This document shows positions 1 to 8,083 of a stretch of DNA of 11,522 bases, piece after piece. The stretch comes from Jimgerdemannia flammicorona (lineage: Eukaryota > Mucoromycota > Endogonomycetes > Endogonales > Endogonaceae): NCBI GenBank assembly GCA_003990745.1, contig RBNI01006279.1, forward strand, positions 1-11,522. The letters run 5' to 3'. Position 1 is the first letter of the stretch; each line of letters opens with the position of its first letter. Below the pieces are notes generated by a model that had not been told where the DNA came from, did not search any database, and was given only the letters and a program-made list of their open reading frames with translations. A program made the translations under genes and the position numbers.

Positions 1-55
<55 letters not shown>
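1..55. repeat. Poly(A) run, 55 nt
   Basis: An uninterrupted run of 55 A opens the window. The gypsy pol reading frame begins directly at its last base, so the run marks the 5' break of that pseudogene. It could be the poly(A) tail of a plus-strand retrocopy lying upstream of the window, or a sequencing or contig-end artefact; the window cannot separate these. Confidence 0.9.
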
Positions 56-60
<5 letters not shown>

Positions 61-835
61 ATAAGAGATGCAAAACCAATTCAATAGTATCCATACTGAA
101 CACCATACCACCTGATTGAGTTTTAACAATAATATATAGAAGAAATATTATGAAATAGAGTTATCAGACCCTCATCAAGCTCTTGGGCTTCACTAGCAAT
201 TATAGTACTAAAGAAAGGAGGAAAAAGACTAGTTGTAGACTTCAGAAAACTCAATAAGATCACTATAGAGGATGTCTACCTACTACTGAGAATCAATGAT
301 CTCCTCAATACTCTTAGAAAAGCCAAGTACATGACTACCACAGACCAATTTCAAGGATTCCAAGTAATACTTATTACCAAAAATAACATCTGCAAGACAG
401 CTTTCATTACTAGACAAGGATAGTATAAATATCTTTATATGTCATTTTGGATATTGTAATGCATTAGCCTCATTCTAATGAATGATGAACCATATCTACT
501 GAGACCTCATTAGAAGAAATGCTAGTATATATAGATGATATAATTATCTACTCTGAAATATTCCAACAATAACTGTAAGATCTCTATGAATTATTTGATA
601 CTATTTGAAGATCTGGACTTAGACTCAATATCAAGAAATGTTTTTTTGAAAAACACTAAGTCAAATATCTGAGATATATTGTCTCAGCTTAAGGAACTCA
701 TGTCAACCCTCATAAGATAGAGAAAGTCAAGAACTATCCAACCATGATCTCAGCAAAGGAGACCCTATCCTTCCTCATATTAGTATCTTACTATTGGAGA
801 TTTATTTTAAGATTTTCTAATAAAGCAGTACCACT
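55..835 (+). pseudogene. Reverse transcriptase domain of the gypsy pol remnant
   Basis: The block after the amino-terminal motif reads KKGGKRLVVDFRKLNK at about 211-260, the classic gypsy substrate-binding region. The first catalytic aspartate lies in TTTDQFQGF at about 333-360, and the YIDD box is intact at 528-539. Frame shifts near 445 (an extra T in a run of four) and at about 519 split the domain, and YYWRF near 790 marks its end. Both catalytic motifs survive, but stops and shifts make the domain dead. Confidence 0.92.
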
Positions 836-939
836 ATAAAATATTACTAAGAAGGACTAATCATTTCACTGAAAGAAAGACCAATAGAAGTTATTTGATC
901 TACTTAAGAAGGCTCTCACCAATGCACTTGTTCTAGTTT

Positions 940-1330
940 GATCAAACTTTAACAAGCTATTCATTCTGGCAACTGATGCCTCAGCTCTAGGACTTGGATC
1001 AATTCTATCTCAGCAAGATGACTAAAAGAGAGAGTATATTATTAAATATACTAGCAAAGTCACAAATGAATCACAAGCAAACTATAGAGCCATCAAGTTG
1101 GAATACCTAGTAGTAGTATAGGCAGTAGACTATTTTTGACACTATTTTCTAGAAAAGAGATTTGCTCTCATTATAGACCATAAAGCCTTATAATAGTTAT
1201 TCAATAAGCCAGAACCTTCAGAAATCTTTACTAGATAGATCATATCCTTGCAAGAATATCAGTTCACTATCATCTATAAGAAAGATATCAAGAATTCCAA
1301 TATCAATACCCTGTTAAGAATCCCACAGAA
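940..1330 (+). pseudogene. RNase H domain of the gypsy pol remnant
   Basis: The frame-3 reading gives FILATDASALGLGSILSQ from about 960, the TDAS/GxGxxLxQ start of a gypsy RNase H. The acidic site NYRAIKLEYLVVV follows near 1080, then DHKAL near 1176, which holds a further active-site Asp. Stops interrupt it at several Gln-type positions and one Arg-type TGA before HYF. This domain would have degraded the RNA strand of the hybrid made by the RT. Confidence 0.88.
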
Positions 1331-1501
1331 TTAACAAAAAGAGAAAGAGCCACTACAAGAGAAGACTGCTTTCTGCTCTCTCAAATAAACTAAGAATTAT
1401 ACCTCACTCTCATCTAGAGTCTGTACCATAGGAGCTTTAAGAAAGGAATTCAGCCAGTCTACAAGCTATTTATCTAAAGAAACTTTAAAAAATTTCAGGA
1501 A

Positions 1502-2290
1502 GATGATGGCAAACTTTAGAGAGTAGAAGGAGATTAGTATATCTGCATCCCAAGAGAAGAAGAAATATCTAAAATTCTGATAACAAACCATGACCAGAAT
1601 GCATATCAAAGAATTGATATCACTATTGCAAGAATCAAGAAGTGATACTAGTGGTCCAAAATGAGAAAATAAATTTTAATATATATTTAACAATGTAATA
1701 TCTGCCAAAGATACTGATAAAAGCTAAGTAATAAAGCACCCCTATTACTGATCATAGTACTAGCTAGAGCCTTTCAAAGACTAAGAATATATATTATTGA
1801 GCCTCTTCTAGTAACTAGCTAAGAAAGATGCTATATCCTTACCATTGAAGATCATCTGACAAAATGGCCTGAAGCCTTTGCCATTGAGACTGCTGATGTC
1901 CAGATAATTATTGAAATTCTGTACAATGAAATTTTTAGCCATTATGGTGTTTTTAAGGAAATTATCACAGATTAAGGAAAGGAATTTATCAACAAAGCTA
2001 TGAAATCCTTCACAAGTAACTTTAATATTAAGCTGTGGCTGATAACAGCTTACTACTCTCAGGCAAATAGACTTACTAAGTGAATGAACTAAACCATCAA
2101 GTGAGGTCTCAGTAGAACCTAAGATCAACTTAACTGAGATATCTATCTTCCAGCAATCTTATTCAGCATTCAAACTTTAAAAGTAACTACTACTTGACAA
2201 ACCCCTTTCTATCTGATATATAGCTGAGAAGCACAGAACCCCACTAAACTAATCCAGCTAAATTTGACAAAATAAATTACTGAAAAGATC
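1502..2290 (+). pseudogene. Integrase of the gypsy pol remnant, catalytic triad lost
   Basis: The reading stays in frame 2 throughout. The zinc-binding part keeps one His (NHDQNA) and QCNICQR near 1691, but the second His position reads Tyr. In the core, LTKWPEAF begins near 1856. The second catalytic Asp is present at 1970-1972 (ITD-stop-GKEF). The expected Glu 36 codons later, at 2078, is AAG (Lys), and the first Asp, expected at 1790, is TAT (Tyr). The D-to-E spacing is the 35 residues of the D,D35E family, which supports the assignment. Two of three catalytic residues are gone as well as the frame being broken. Confidence 0.9.
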
Positions 2291-2396
2291 ACCTAGTTAT
2301 ATGAAGTATATCAGTAGATATGAGAATTTATTACCAAAATACAAGAATAGTAAAAGAAGTATATACTATAACTGCAAAGCTAACATTGAACCTATG

Positions 2397-2600
2397 CTTA
2401 TTGAACAATAAGTTTTGGTATACTATACTATCATAAAAGGAAACTGGAGTATCAAACTTAAACTAAAATGAGAAGAACCTTATCTCATATACCAAGTATT
2501 CATAAATCATACCTACTAGCTCAAGACTATAGATAGACTCTTACTCAAGACCAAGATACACTATAACTGTATAAAACTCTACTATCCAAGAGAAGCAAAA
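2397..2600 (+). pseudogene. GPY/F-like module at the end of the gypsy integrase
   Basis: Reading frame 3 gives VLVYYTIIKGNWSIKL, then a stop followed by EEPYLIYQVF, then LKTIDRLLLKTKIHYNCIK. This fits the carboxy-terminal module of many gypsy integrases, in which WEGPY is followed by a leucine/isoleucine-rich strand and an IHGN-like box. Here the Trp codon has become TGA and the Gly reads Glu. No chromodomain follows; reading is lost after about 2600. Confidence 0.75.
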
Positions 2601-2609
2601 TATATTTGA

Positions 2610-3420
2610 ACAACTCTGTTCACTTCATCTGTATCACCTTTATTGAAGAATAACAGATGTTTCATCTAAAACTCAAGAAGCCAATATCATTGAAACCATT
2701 CTCAAGCTCATCCATATGATAGATATTGCTACTAGAAATTGTCTCAGATTATAGAAAATATCATTTCTAAGAGATTTGAACCCTCAGCTACAACAATGAG
2801 AGCTCTTGCCCTAGACAAGAATGATCCGTTCTTGCAAATGTACTAACAATCTGCTCATCTCTAGAGTTAAGACCACCTAACCCTATATAATCATCACTGC
2901 TGAAGATGGCTCTAATTTTGCAAGAGGCAAATGTAATATACACAACTGACAACACTGGAATAAGGAAGCAATGATGACAAATCTTATAATCACCTTGATC
3001 AGATAACAACCCCAACCTTATGGTGTGATAACCAGATGATACTGTCTAATGACCCATCCAACCCATTAGATGATCTGATCAAAAGGAGTAATAATAATCT
3101 GAGCTAAAATGAAGGTCACAATATTTAAAGAACCTAGACTCAGTATGTTAAGAAGAATTAGAACACTATCACCTTTCTTCTATACAATTCATGTTACACC
3201 AACTTCTAGTAACAGTTTTTGACATAACTTGGAGAAAAGGTACTATAAAAATGTCATTGAGCAAGAGTTCCAATGGGTGTACTGGGTCAGGTGGACCTGA
3301 GGTATTTAGCTGGCAGAATGTGGAGAGAGGTTATGGACTGGAGATGGGGGCCTTTGGAGGATTGAAGAGTGGAGAGAGCTCTGGAGAAGGACTGGTATCA
3401 GGTGAAAAGAGGGACAGCCT
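2610..3420. other. Unassigned stretch between two decayed elements
   Basis: No gene is recognised. A plus-strand reading from about 2770 to 3150 is fairly open if stops are taken as decayed Gln codons, with SNDPSNPLDDLIKRS near 3040, but I know no family for it. A 75-codon minus frame at 2788-3015 is equally open and unsupported. Composition turns G-rich after about 3230. I looked for the LTR repeats seen near 6835-6929 and did not find them, so a 3' LTR for the gypsy remnant is not visible. Confidence 0.5.
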
Positions 3421-4471
3421 GGCCCCCCTAGCTTTGCAGACAAGGTGAAGGGGAGTGGATGGCCAGCTGGAGCTAGGGCTGATGCTGCTGAGGGGAAGGG
3501 CAAGGTGAGCATTGAGAGGAGGAGCAGTACTCAGATAGGGGATGTGAGCATAGGTGCTGAAGATACTGTGGCTGGGAGAGTGACTGCTGATGGGAGTGTG
3601 ATAGAGAATCAGGAAAAAAAAGAAGTATTTCGAGGACAGAAACTCAGTGGTAAACCTGGCGAAGGACATGTGGTTTTGCCATGCCAGAATTGCCCCATTG
3701 AGATGTGATGGCTGATAGTAAGGTGGGGCAGGGGTTCCTGAAGTGGAAGGGAGATCTGGCAGATAGTATGACAGGGCTAGCAGTAGCACCATTACTCAAG
3801 AAGTCAATCTCAGAGTTTGCTGTGACCTTGTACTTCCAGGGCTTAATGGTGACAGTGAGGATAGTCCTGAGAATTATCTCAAAGCAGGTGGCTGGAGCCA
3901 CCTCAGTGAAATTTCTGAAGGGTCTGGAGGGGGTTGAGGTGGGCTTTGAGAAGGCAGGCCCACTGGAAGAGACTCTGAAGACTGGAGTGGCTGTCAGGGA
4001 AGTGGTGATCTCTATGGTGTACTGTCTGAGATAGGACCCCAGAGTGGTTCAGTTACTAGTGAAGGGGGTGCCTATGGTGATGGCAGTTGAGATGAGGAGG
4101 AGGGTTGAGGAGGTAATGACGGAGTACAGCGATATAGTTGATATTGGTTTCCAGATATGGGAGGGGACCACCATCAGGACTGGAGATATTGATGTCAGGA
4201 TTTGACTGACAGAGAAGGAGGCCACTGGAAAGATGAGTGACTGGCTGTCAGTAATACTATGGGGGGCTTTTATTTATTGGATGTCAAGGATGAAAGAGAG
4301 TGAGGAGGAGGAGGAGGATCTGTTGGAGGCTCTGGAGGAGTTAAGTGGAGCTGTTGAGCAGAGGGCAAAGGTGTGGAAGAGGTATGTGGAGTTGACACAT
4401 TTGGAGATTATGGAAGGAAAGCATATTCACACTGACAGAAGGCAGTGGGAGAGGGCTCAAGGACATAAGTA
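3421..4471 (+). pseudogene. G-rich broken ORF, possible ORF1-like RNA-binding protein
   Basis: Frame 1 is open from about 3421 to 3705 (starting GPPSFADKVKG). Frame 3 continues from 3708 to the foldback insertion at 4471, with only two stops (TAG at 4035, TGA at about 4203). The best part, after the first stop, reads DPRVVQLLVKGVP, then MRRRVEEVMTEYSDIVDIGF, then TIRTGDIDVRI. This is a strand-helix-strand-strand pattern like the RRM or DUF4283-type modules in ORF1 or gag proteins of non-LTR elements. A run of acidic residues (SEEEEEDLLEALEEL) and a basic tail follow; no zinc knuckle remains. The final stop codon is created by the inserted element. GC is clearly higher than its neighbours and G greatly exceeds C on this strand, yet CpG is nearly absent (about four). 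The family is a guess; the minus strand also has open frames here. Confidence 0.4.
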
Positions 4472-4780
4472 GTGCTCCAAATGAGTCAATCCAGATGGGA
4501 TTCAGATGGATTCGAATCCCATCTGGATCAACTCGGATTGGATTCGAATCCCATCCAGATCAACTCGGATTGGATTCGAATCCCATCCGGATGGATTCGA
4601 ATCAACCATTGTTTTGATTTCCAAATTGGACATTTAAATGTTTACATCAATAACTCGATGAATAATCATCCAAATTTGATGATCTTAGTGTCATTTGAAA
4701 GCCCTTAATAAGGCCTTTCTAATGATATCAAGAACATTAAAATCGGATTACGCGTTGCCGAGATATTAAGGAAAACGTTC
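4472..4780 (+). repeat. Left inverted arm of the foldback element
   Basis: The arm begins GTGCTCC and pairs with 4837-5123 read on the other strand. The inner part, including the stretch around TTTACATCAATAACTC and the CGCGTTGCCGAG box at 4751-4762, is nearly identical between arms. The outer 100 bases differ mainly by repeat number. Hairpin formation in single-stranded DNA or RNA would be very stable. Confidence 0.88.
4509..4593. repeat. 32-bp tandem units in the left arm, each with a GATTCGAATC palindrome
   Basis: Units start at 4509, 4541 and 4573, the last one partial. Each opens with GATTCGAATCCCATC; the first two continue through GATCAACTCGGATTG. The GGATTCGAATCC core is its own reverse complement and recurs once or twice in the right arm. 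The third unit is truncated by a shorter variant. The unit number differs between arms, so the array probably expands or contracts by slippage. Confidence 0.85.
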
Positions 4781-4790
4781 TATTTGACGA

Positions 4791-4831
4791 AATTTCCAAA
4801 ATCGGCAAATCGAAGAATTTCCAAAATCGGC
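4791..4831. repeat. 16-bp direct repeat in the foldback loop
   Basis: AATTTCCAAAATCGGC occurs at 4791-4806 and 4816-4831, 25 bp apart, in the unpaired centre of the foldback element. It is the only obvious structure in the loop and may be what remains of an ancestral internal region. Confidence 0.8.
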
Positions 4832-4836
4832 GATTC

Positions 4837-5123
4837 AGACGGTTTCCTTCATAACTCGGCAACGCGTGATCGTATTTCAATGTTCTTGGTATCATTAGAT
4901 AGGCCTTATTAAGGGCTTTCAAATGACACCAAGATCATCAAATTTGGATGATTATTCATTGAGTTATTGATGTAAACATTTAATTATCTAATTTGGAAAT
5001 CAAAACAATGGTTGATTCGAATCCATCCGGATGGGATTCGAATCCCATCTGAGTTGATTCGGATGGGATTCAATCCGAATCAATCCGAATCCAATCCGGA
5101 TTAAATTGACTCATTAGGAGCAC
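4837..5123 (-). repeat. Right inverted arm of the foldback element
   Basis: The arm is the reverse complement of the left one, with scattered substitutions. Several are C/T or G/A differences at former CpG sites, such as CTCGATGAATAA on the left against CTCAATGAATAA on the right. That suggests slow CpG loss has begun within the element. The GGAGCAC end at 5117-5123 meets the TA duplication. Confidence 0.88.
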
Positions 5124-5125
5124 TA

Positions 5126-6318
5126 TCCTTGTAGATATCATACTGGTAGAACTTAGTCTTATACAGCTTCTGTTCTTTCTTGCTTTTACTTTCTTCTGAG
5201 ACTGAAGTAGTACCTTCAATGATTTGGCAGGTAGCTTTATCTAACTCCATGTCTTGATCAATCTCCTTAGGTTGGGTCTTGTTTTGAATAGTGATAGCTG
5301 GGGTTTTCTTTGGTCTTCCAACTGGCTTGCTGTTGCTCTTCTTGTCATAGGGCTTGGACTGGATTCTGGTACCTTCAGTAGTAGGGTAGAATTTGAGCTC
5401 TTCATAGTATTCTTTATTATCAGTATTACCAATCTCCTCAATGACTATTATATTGGTTTGTTCTCTAGTTCTGCTAGTATTGCTTAGTTGAGCTTTGCAT
5501 CTTGTTTCAGTCATGCAACTCTTTGCATAGTGGTCTTCTTCTCTACATCTGAAGTATGTGATATTGCATTCTTCTATAGCAGCTACAAATCTCTACACTA
5601 GTCTCCTATTGGTGCTTCAGACTTCTCTAACAACATATCTAAGGTGTGCAGTCATCTCAGTGAACTGCTTGGTGAGTTCCTTCACTGGGTCAGCTTTGGC
5701 TGTCTTGGGAGTAGATGGGAATGATTGTCTATTTATAACTATAGTGGGTATGATACTAGTTGGCTTTGATATCTCTATCTTAATACCAGTTATTTTCTCT
5801 ATTGAGTGTTCAGCAGAGTATCTGGCAGTCTAATATCTCTATACAAAGACTACTTTCTGATCAAGAGTCAGTGCAGCTAGGGTAGACTGGATTACTAGGG
5901 TAATTTCAGGGTGAACTTCTTTAAGGAAGGTTGAATCCACTATTTGTTCCTTGAGGGCATCATCATAGCTAGCCAAGACAATCTGGTAGCAAATTTAGAT
6001 ATAGAATGAGTTGGGATCTTCACTGAGTCCCTGGCAGATAGTATTGAGTTGATCCTTGAGAGCTTACTTAATCTCTTTAGTATAGTATATTGTTCTGAGG
6101 AAGGCCTTCATGTTGGCAAGTTTGGCTATGCCATTATTTACAATAGTTGCTATATTAAACTTATCTCTGGCAGGTCTTCTGAGGCTGATAGATAGAAGAG
6201 CCAATTGTGCATCTACACCAAGGGCTCGTATGGCAGCAAATTGTTCAAAGTCTTCAATGAAGGTCAGGATTGACTCTTCAGTAGTATATCCATAGAATGT
6301 GGAGGGATGTATTTTCAT
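5126..6318 (-). pseudogene. gag: Decayed LTR-retrotransposon gag with damaged zinc knuckle
   Basis: A single minus-strand frame runs from the Met at 6318 to the foldback insertion, with six internal stops (two TAA, three TAG, one TGA) that fit Gln, Arg or Trp decay. The first 100 residues hold a capsid-like block: ILTFIEDFEQFAAIRALG, then ARDKF and a helical run. A Pro/Ser/Lys linker follows. The CCHC zinc knuckle lies at 5556-5515, spaced C-x2-C-x4-H-x4-C. Its first Cys codon is TAC (Tyr) and the usual Gly is Asp, both G-to-A changes. Beyond it is a hydrophilic tail of about 130 residues rich in Lys, Thr and Glu. Gag would have packaged element RNA. The reading is open above 6318 to an in-frame TAA near 6394, so the true start is uncertain. 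The LTR-like region just upstream lies in the correct place and orientation. Confidence 0.85.
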
Positions 6319-6666
6319 CTTGTCTTGAATTCTTACAGAGATAACTCTTGTAGTCAGGGTAGTTGTTGTGGTAGTTGTTTGTTTTTTAGCTTAAAGGTGA
6401 AGGATTTATCTTGAATCACCAGCCAATGAGCACCAAGTTATCACATAGTGGTTGTTGAATCCTTCAAATATGCCAGATTCTCTTCAAGATATATCTCTTA
6501 GACTAACTCAAGTTTGTTATAAGCAAGTTCTTATTAAAGTGCCTTCTCAAGGTCTTATAGTTCTCAAACTTCTTATCTTTAAACTGTCTTATTATCTCTT
6601 AGATTACTTGTAAGAAATTGTATATAAGTGAACCAGAACTAACTTTATTTCAGAGGAAATAAGAGA

Positions 6667-6676
6667 GGTATTTATA
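6667..6676 (-). promoter_or_regulatory. TATA box of the LTR-like region (TATAAATACC)
   Basis: TATAAATACC on the minus strand lies about 160 bp downstream of the last 35-bp repeat and about 350 bp upstream of the gag Met. It matches a TATA box in a U3 region. Transcription would run leftward into gag. Confidence 0.55.
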
Positions 6677-6834
6677 CAAAATATAATTTAATAGTTGCTA
6701 AGATATAAAGTTAAATATAAATTCCAATAACTAAAATAAAATACCAGAATATGGAAAACTGCTAAGTTCCAGTATTAGCACTGATGGTTATATAGGTTCA
6801 GGATACTGGTATAATTTCAGTAGTATAGGAAAAT

Positions 6835-6929
6835 AGTGCTGGAATAATTCAGTATCACATCAGAATGCCAGTGCTGACATAATTTGATATCACATCAGAA
6901 TGTCAGTGCTGGTATAATTCAGTATCACC
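6835..6929. repeat. Three 35-bp tandem repeats in the U3-like region
   Basis: Units start at 6835, 6870 and 6905 (the last one 25 bp long) and follow AGTGCTGGTATAATTCAGTA, then TCACATCAGAATGCC. Differences are a few substitutions. A further weak match at about 6781-6830 shares GGTATAATTTCAGTA. Arrays at this place in LTRs often carry enhancer sites; here that role is only inferred. Confidence 0.85.
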
Positions 6930-6936
6930 AAGAGAC

Positions 6937-8019
6937 TTAGAGTAGAATATTCAAGACTATAGGAGCTTTATCCTCATCAGAGGTCAGAATGTCTTTGAAG
7001 GAGATGAGGTTCATGAATGTTTCATCCATCTCATCATCATCACATAGATTGCATGTTTTGCATATATCATATGGTTCACTTATGTCACACAGGATGACAT
7101 CATCACCAATGATGTCATTATGTTTGGCAGCAGTAGGAACAAGGAGGTCTGGGGCTCTCCAGTCTATAAGATTCTCTTCCACAAAATAGAGGACAAATGT
7201 GGAGTCTTGGGGAGATCTAACCTGGATGCTTGGGTCTTGAAATACTGAGATCAATTCTTGCAGGAATTGGTCTGGGTAGTCCTAGAGGATAGGATACCAG
7301 AAGTTTTCTACTTTATCACTATTGAGGGTGATAGTAGACTGGGCTTCTATAGCTACCCTGACTTCTAGTGCATTGATATAGCAGACTGATAGATCTCTGA
7401 AGTCTGAGACTCTAACATACTCTAAGTTGGAGATTGACCATGGTGCATGCCTGAAGATCTGATGGATCTTCTTAGCTGTCCTTATTTCATATATATCTAT
7501 GGGAGTGATATCTTGTAACTCTTGAGGGCTGGCCTGTGGGAACTTCTGGTAGAGGAGATTTCCTATTTCATACTTCTGCCACATTTAGAGGCATTCAGTA
7601 GCAATAGTAGTCCTTGTTTCTATTTTATGGTGGTAAAGGATAAAGTGATAAGAATCTGTAGTACCTAGGTTGACACTAGGAGTTCTTCTTATATGGGTCT
7701 TCATGGCTCTTCTGATGTCTTAGAACATCCTTTCTTTGACTGAGGTGCCTTAGTGGTTTCTTAACCTTGAGATATGGTGAGTAGCAGACATTTTATTTGT
7801 GGTAAGTCTTTGAGCTATTTTGGAATTGGTGGGTCTTATTGAGTTGCTGCTACTGCAGTTCCTTGATCCTTCTTTATATTCCTCAAGATGTCTGTACTGT
7901 GGTCACAATGACTCATAGTAGGTCTTAATTGCTCATCTTGTATACCATATGATCTTCTTGTGCTCCAATCTGATGGCTTGTAAGAAAAGGCTGTCTTCTG
8001 TACTAATATCATCATTCTG
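6937..8019 (-). pseudogene. Unrecognised 360-codon pseudogene upstream of the LTR-like region
   Basis: One minus-strand frame runs unbroken in phase from about 8019 to a TAA at 6937, with six internal stops (TGA twice, TAA three times, TAG once), all explained by Gln or Arg decay. It begins QNDDISTEDSLFLQA with no in-frame Met there; the first is at 7791 (MSATHHISRL). Mid-protein carries YHFILYHHKIETR and NLLYQKFPQ; the end is acidic with a cysteine cluster (YDICKTCNLCDDDEMDE, about 7045). I know no family for it. The long preserved frame shows it was a real gene. It lies on the same strand as, and stops against, the LTR-like region, so it may be the last ORF of an element whose 3' LTR this is, or an older element cut by the LTR insertion. 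TGGTGACCCC just upstream resembles a tRNA primer site, but no LTR end flanks it. Confidence 0.6.
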
Positions 8020-8083
8020 GGGTCACCATTATAATATTTATTAATAATTATATATACAAGATATATATATATCTTTATCTATA

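Larger units (their letters stand above)
55..2600 (+). pseudogene. pol: Decayed Ty3/gypsy pol polyprotein, 5'-truncated
   Basis: This is a remnant of a retrotransposon polyprotein that once copied element RNA into DNA and inserted it. Reading in order gives an RT amino-terminal block (GDAKPI, then PY-TPYHL, from base 55), RT core, RNase H, zinc-binding and catalytic integrase, and a GPY/F-like module. No protease or gag precedes it; the sequence starts mid-pol at the poly(A). The frame changes from 1 to 2 near 445, to 3 near 519, to 2 before 1502, and to 3 before 2397. Dozens of in-frame stops use all three codons and mostly fit C-to-T change on either strand (Gln to TAA/TAG, Arg CGA to TGA, Trp to TAG or TGA). 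I saw no CpG in it. It cannot make a working protein. The domain order RT-RNase H-integrase is that of Ty3/gypsy, not Ty1/copia. Confidence 0.93.
4470..5125. mobile_element. Foldback / MITE-like element with TA target duplication
   Basis: The element spans 4472-5123 and is bordered by TA at 4470-4471 and 5124-5125. The ends are inverted copies (GTGCTCC, then one mismatch, then AATGAGTCAAT). The arms run about 4472-4780 and 4837-5123 and pair closely, except that the left arm carries extra tandem units. The roughly 55-bp centre is unpaired and holds a 16-bp direct repeat. No transposase ORF is present, so it would depend on a transposase from elsewhere; the TA duplication suggests the Tc1/mariner group. 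It keeps about 30 CpGs while flanking DNA has almost none. It interrupts the plus-strand ORF on its left and ends the minus-strand gag on its right, so it is younger than both. Confidence 0.9.
6590..6940 (-). repeat. LTR-like promoter region upstream of the gag remnant
   Basis: This block lies immediately upstream of the minus-strand gag and has LTR features: three tandem repeats at its upstream end (6835-6929), a TATA box at 6676-6669 and an AATAAA-type signal (GAAATAAAGTTAG) just downstream of it, as expected for U3 and R. The exact ends and a tRNA primer site were not found, and no second copy occurs in the window. I assign it from layout and from memory of similar elements, so the borders are approximate. 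Confidence 0.55.

Noticed and set aside
3720..3760. G-quadruplex around GTGGGGCAGGGG
   Set aside because: Only two tight G-runs occur, with the third 13 bases away; there are not four close runs.
3331..3792. 153-codon minus-strand ORF rich in Pro and Ser
   Set aside because: It is the complement of the G-skewed plus-strand block, so its open frame and Pro/Ser bias follow from composition.
4509..4600. tRNA-like GGATTCGAATCC motifs as a tRNA gene
   Set aside because: They are tandem palindromes inside a foldback arm; no acceptor, D or anticodon arms can be drawn around them.
5254..5833. Plus-strand hydrophobic ORFs opposite gag
   Set aside because: They are antisense shadows of the minus-strand gag frame, which carries the capsid-like and zinc-knuckle signals.
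8019..8028. TGGTGACCCC (minus strand) as a tRNA primer-binding site
   Set aside because: It is suggestive, but the bases next to it do not end in CA and no LTR lies beyond it; the GHTKF-family ORF starts there instead.
8061..8072. AT dinucleotide run as an origin or satellite
   Set aside because: It is only about six repeats in an AT-rich junction, with nothing else to support a function.
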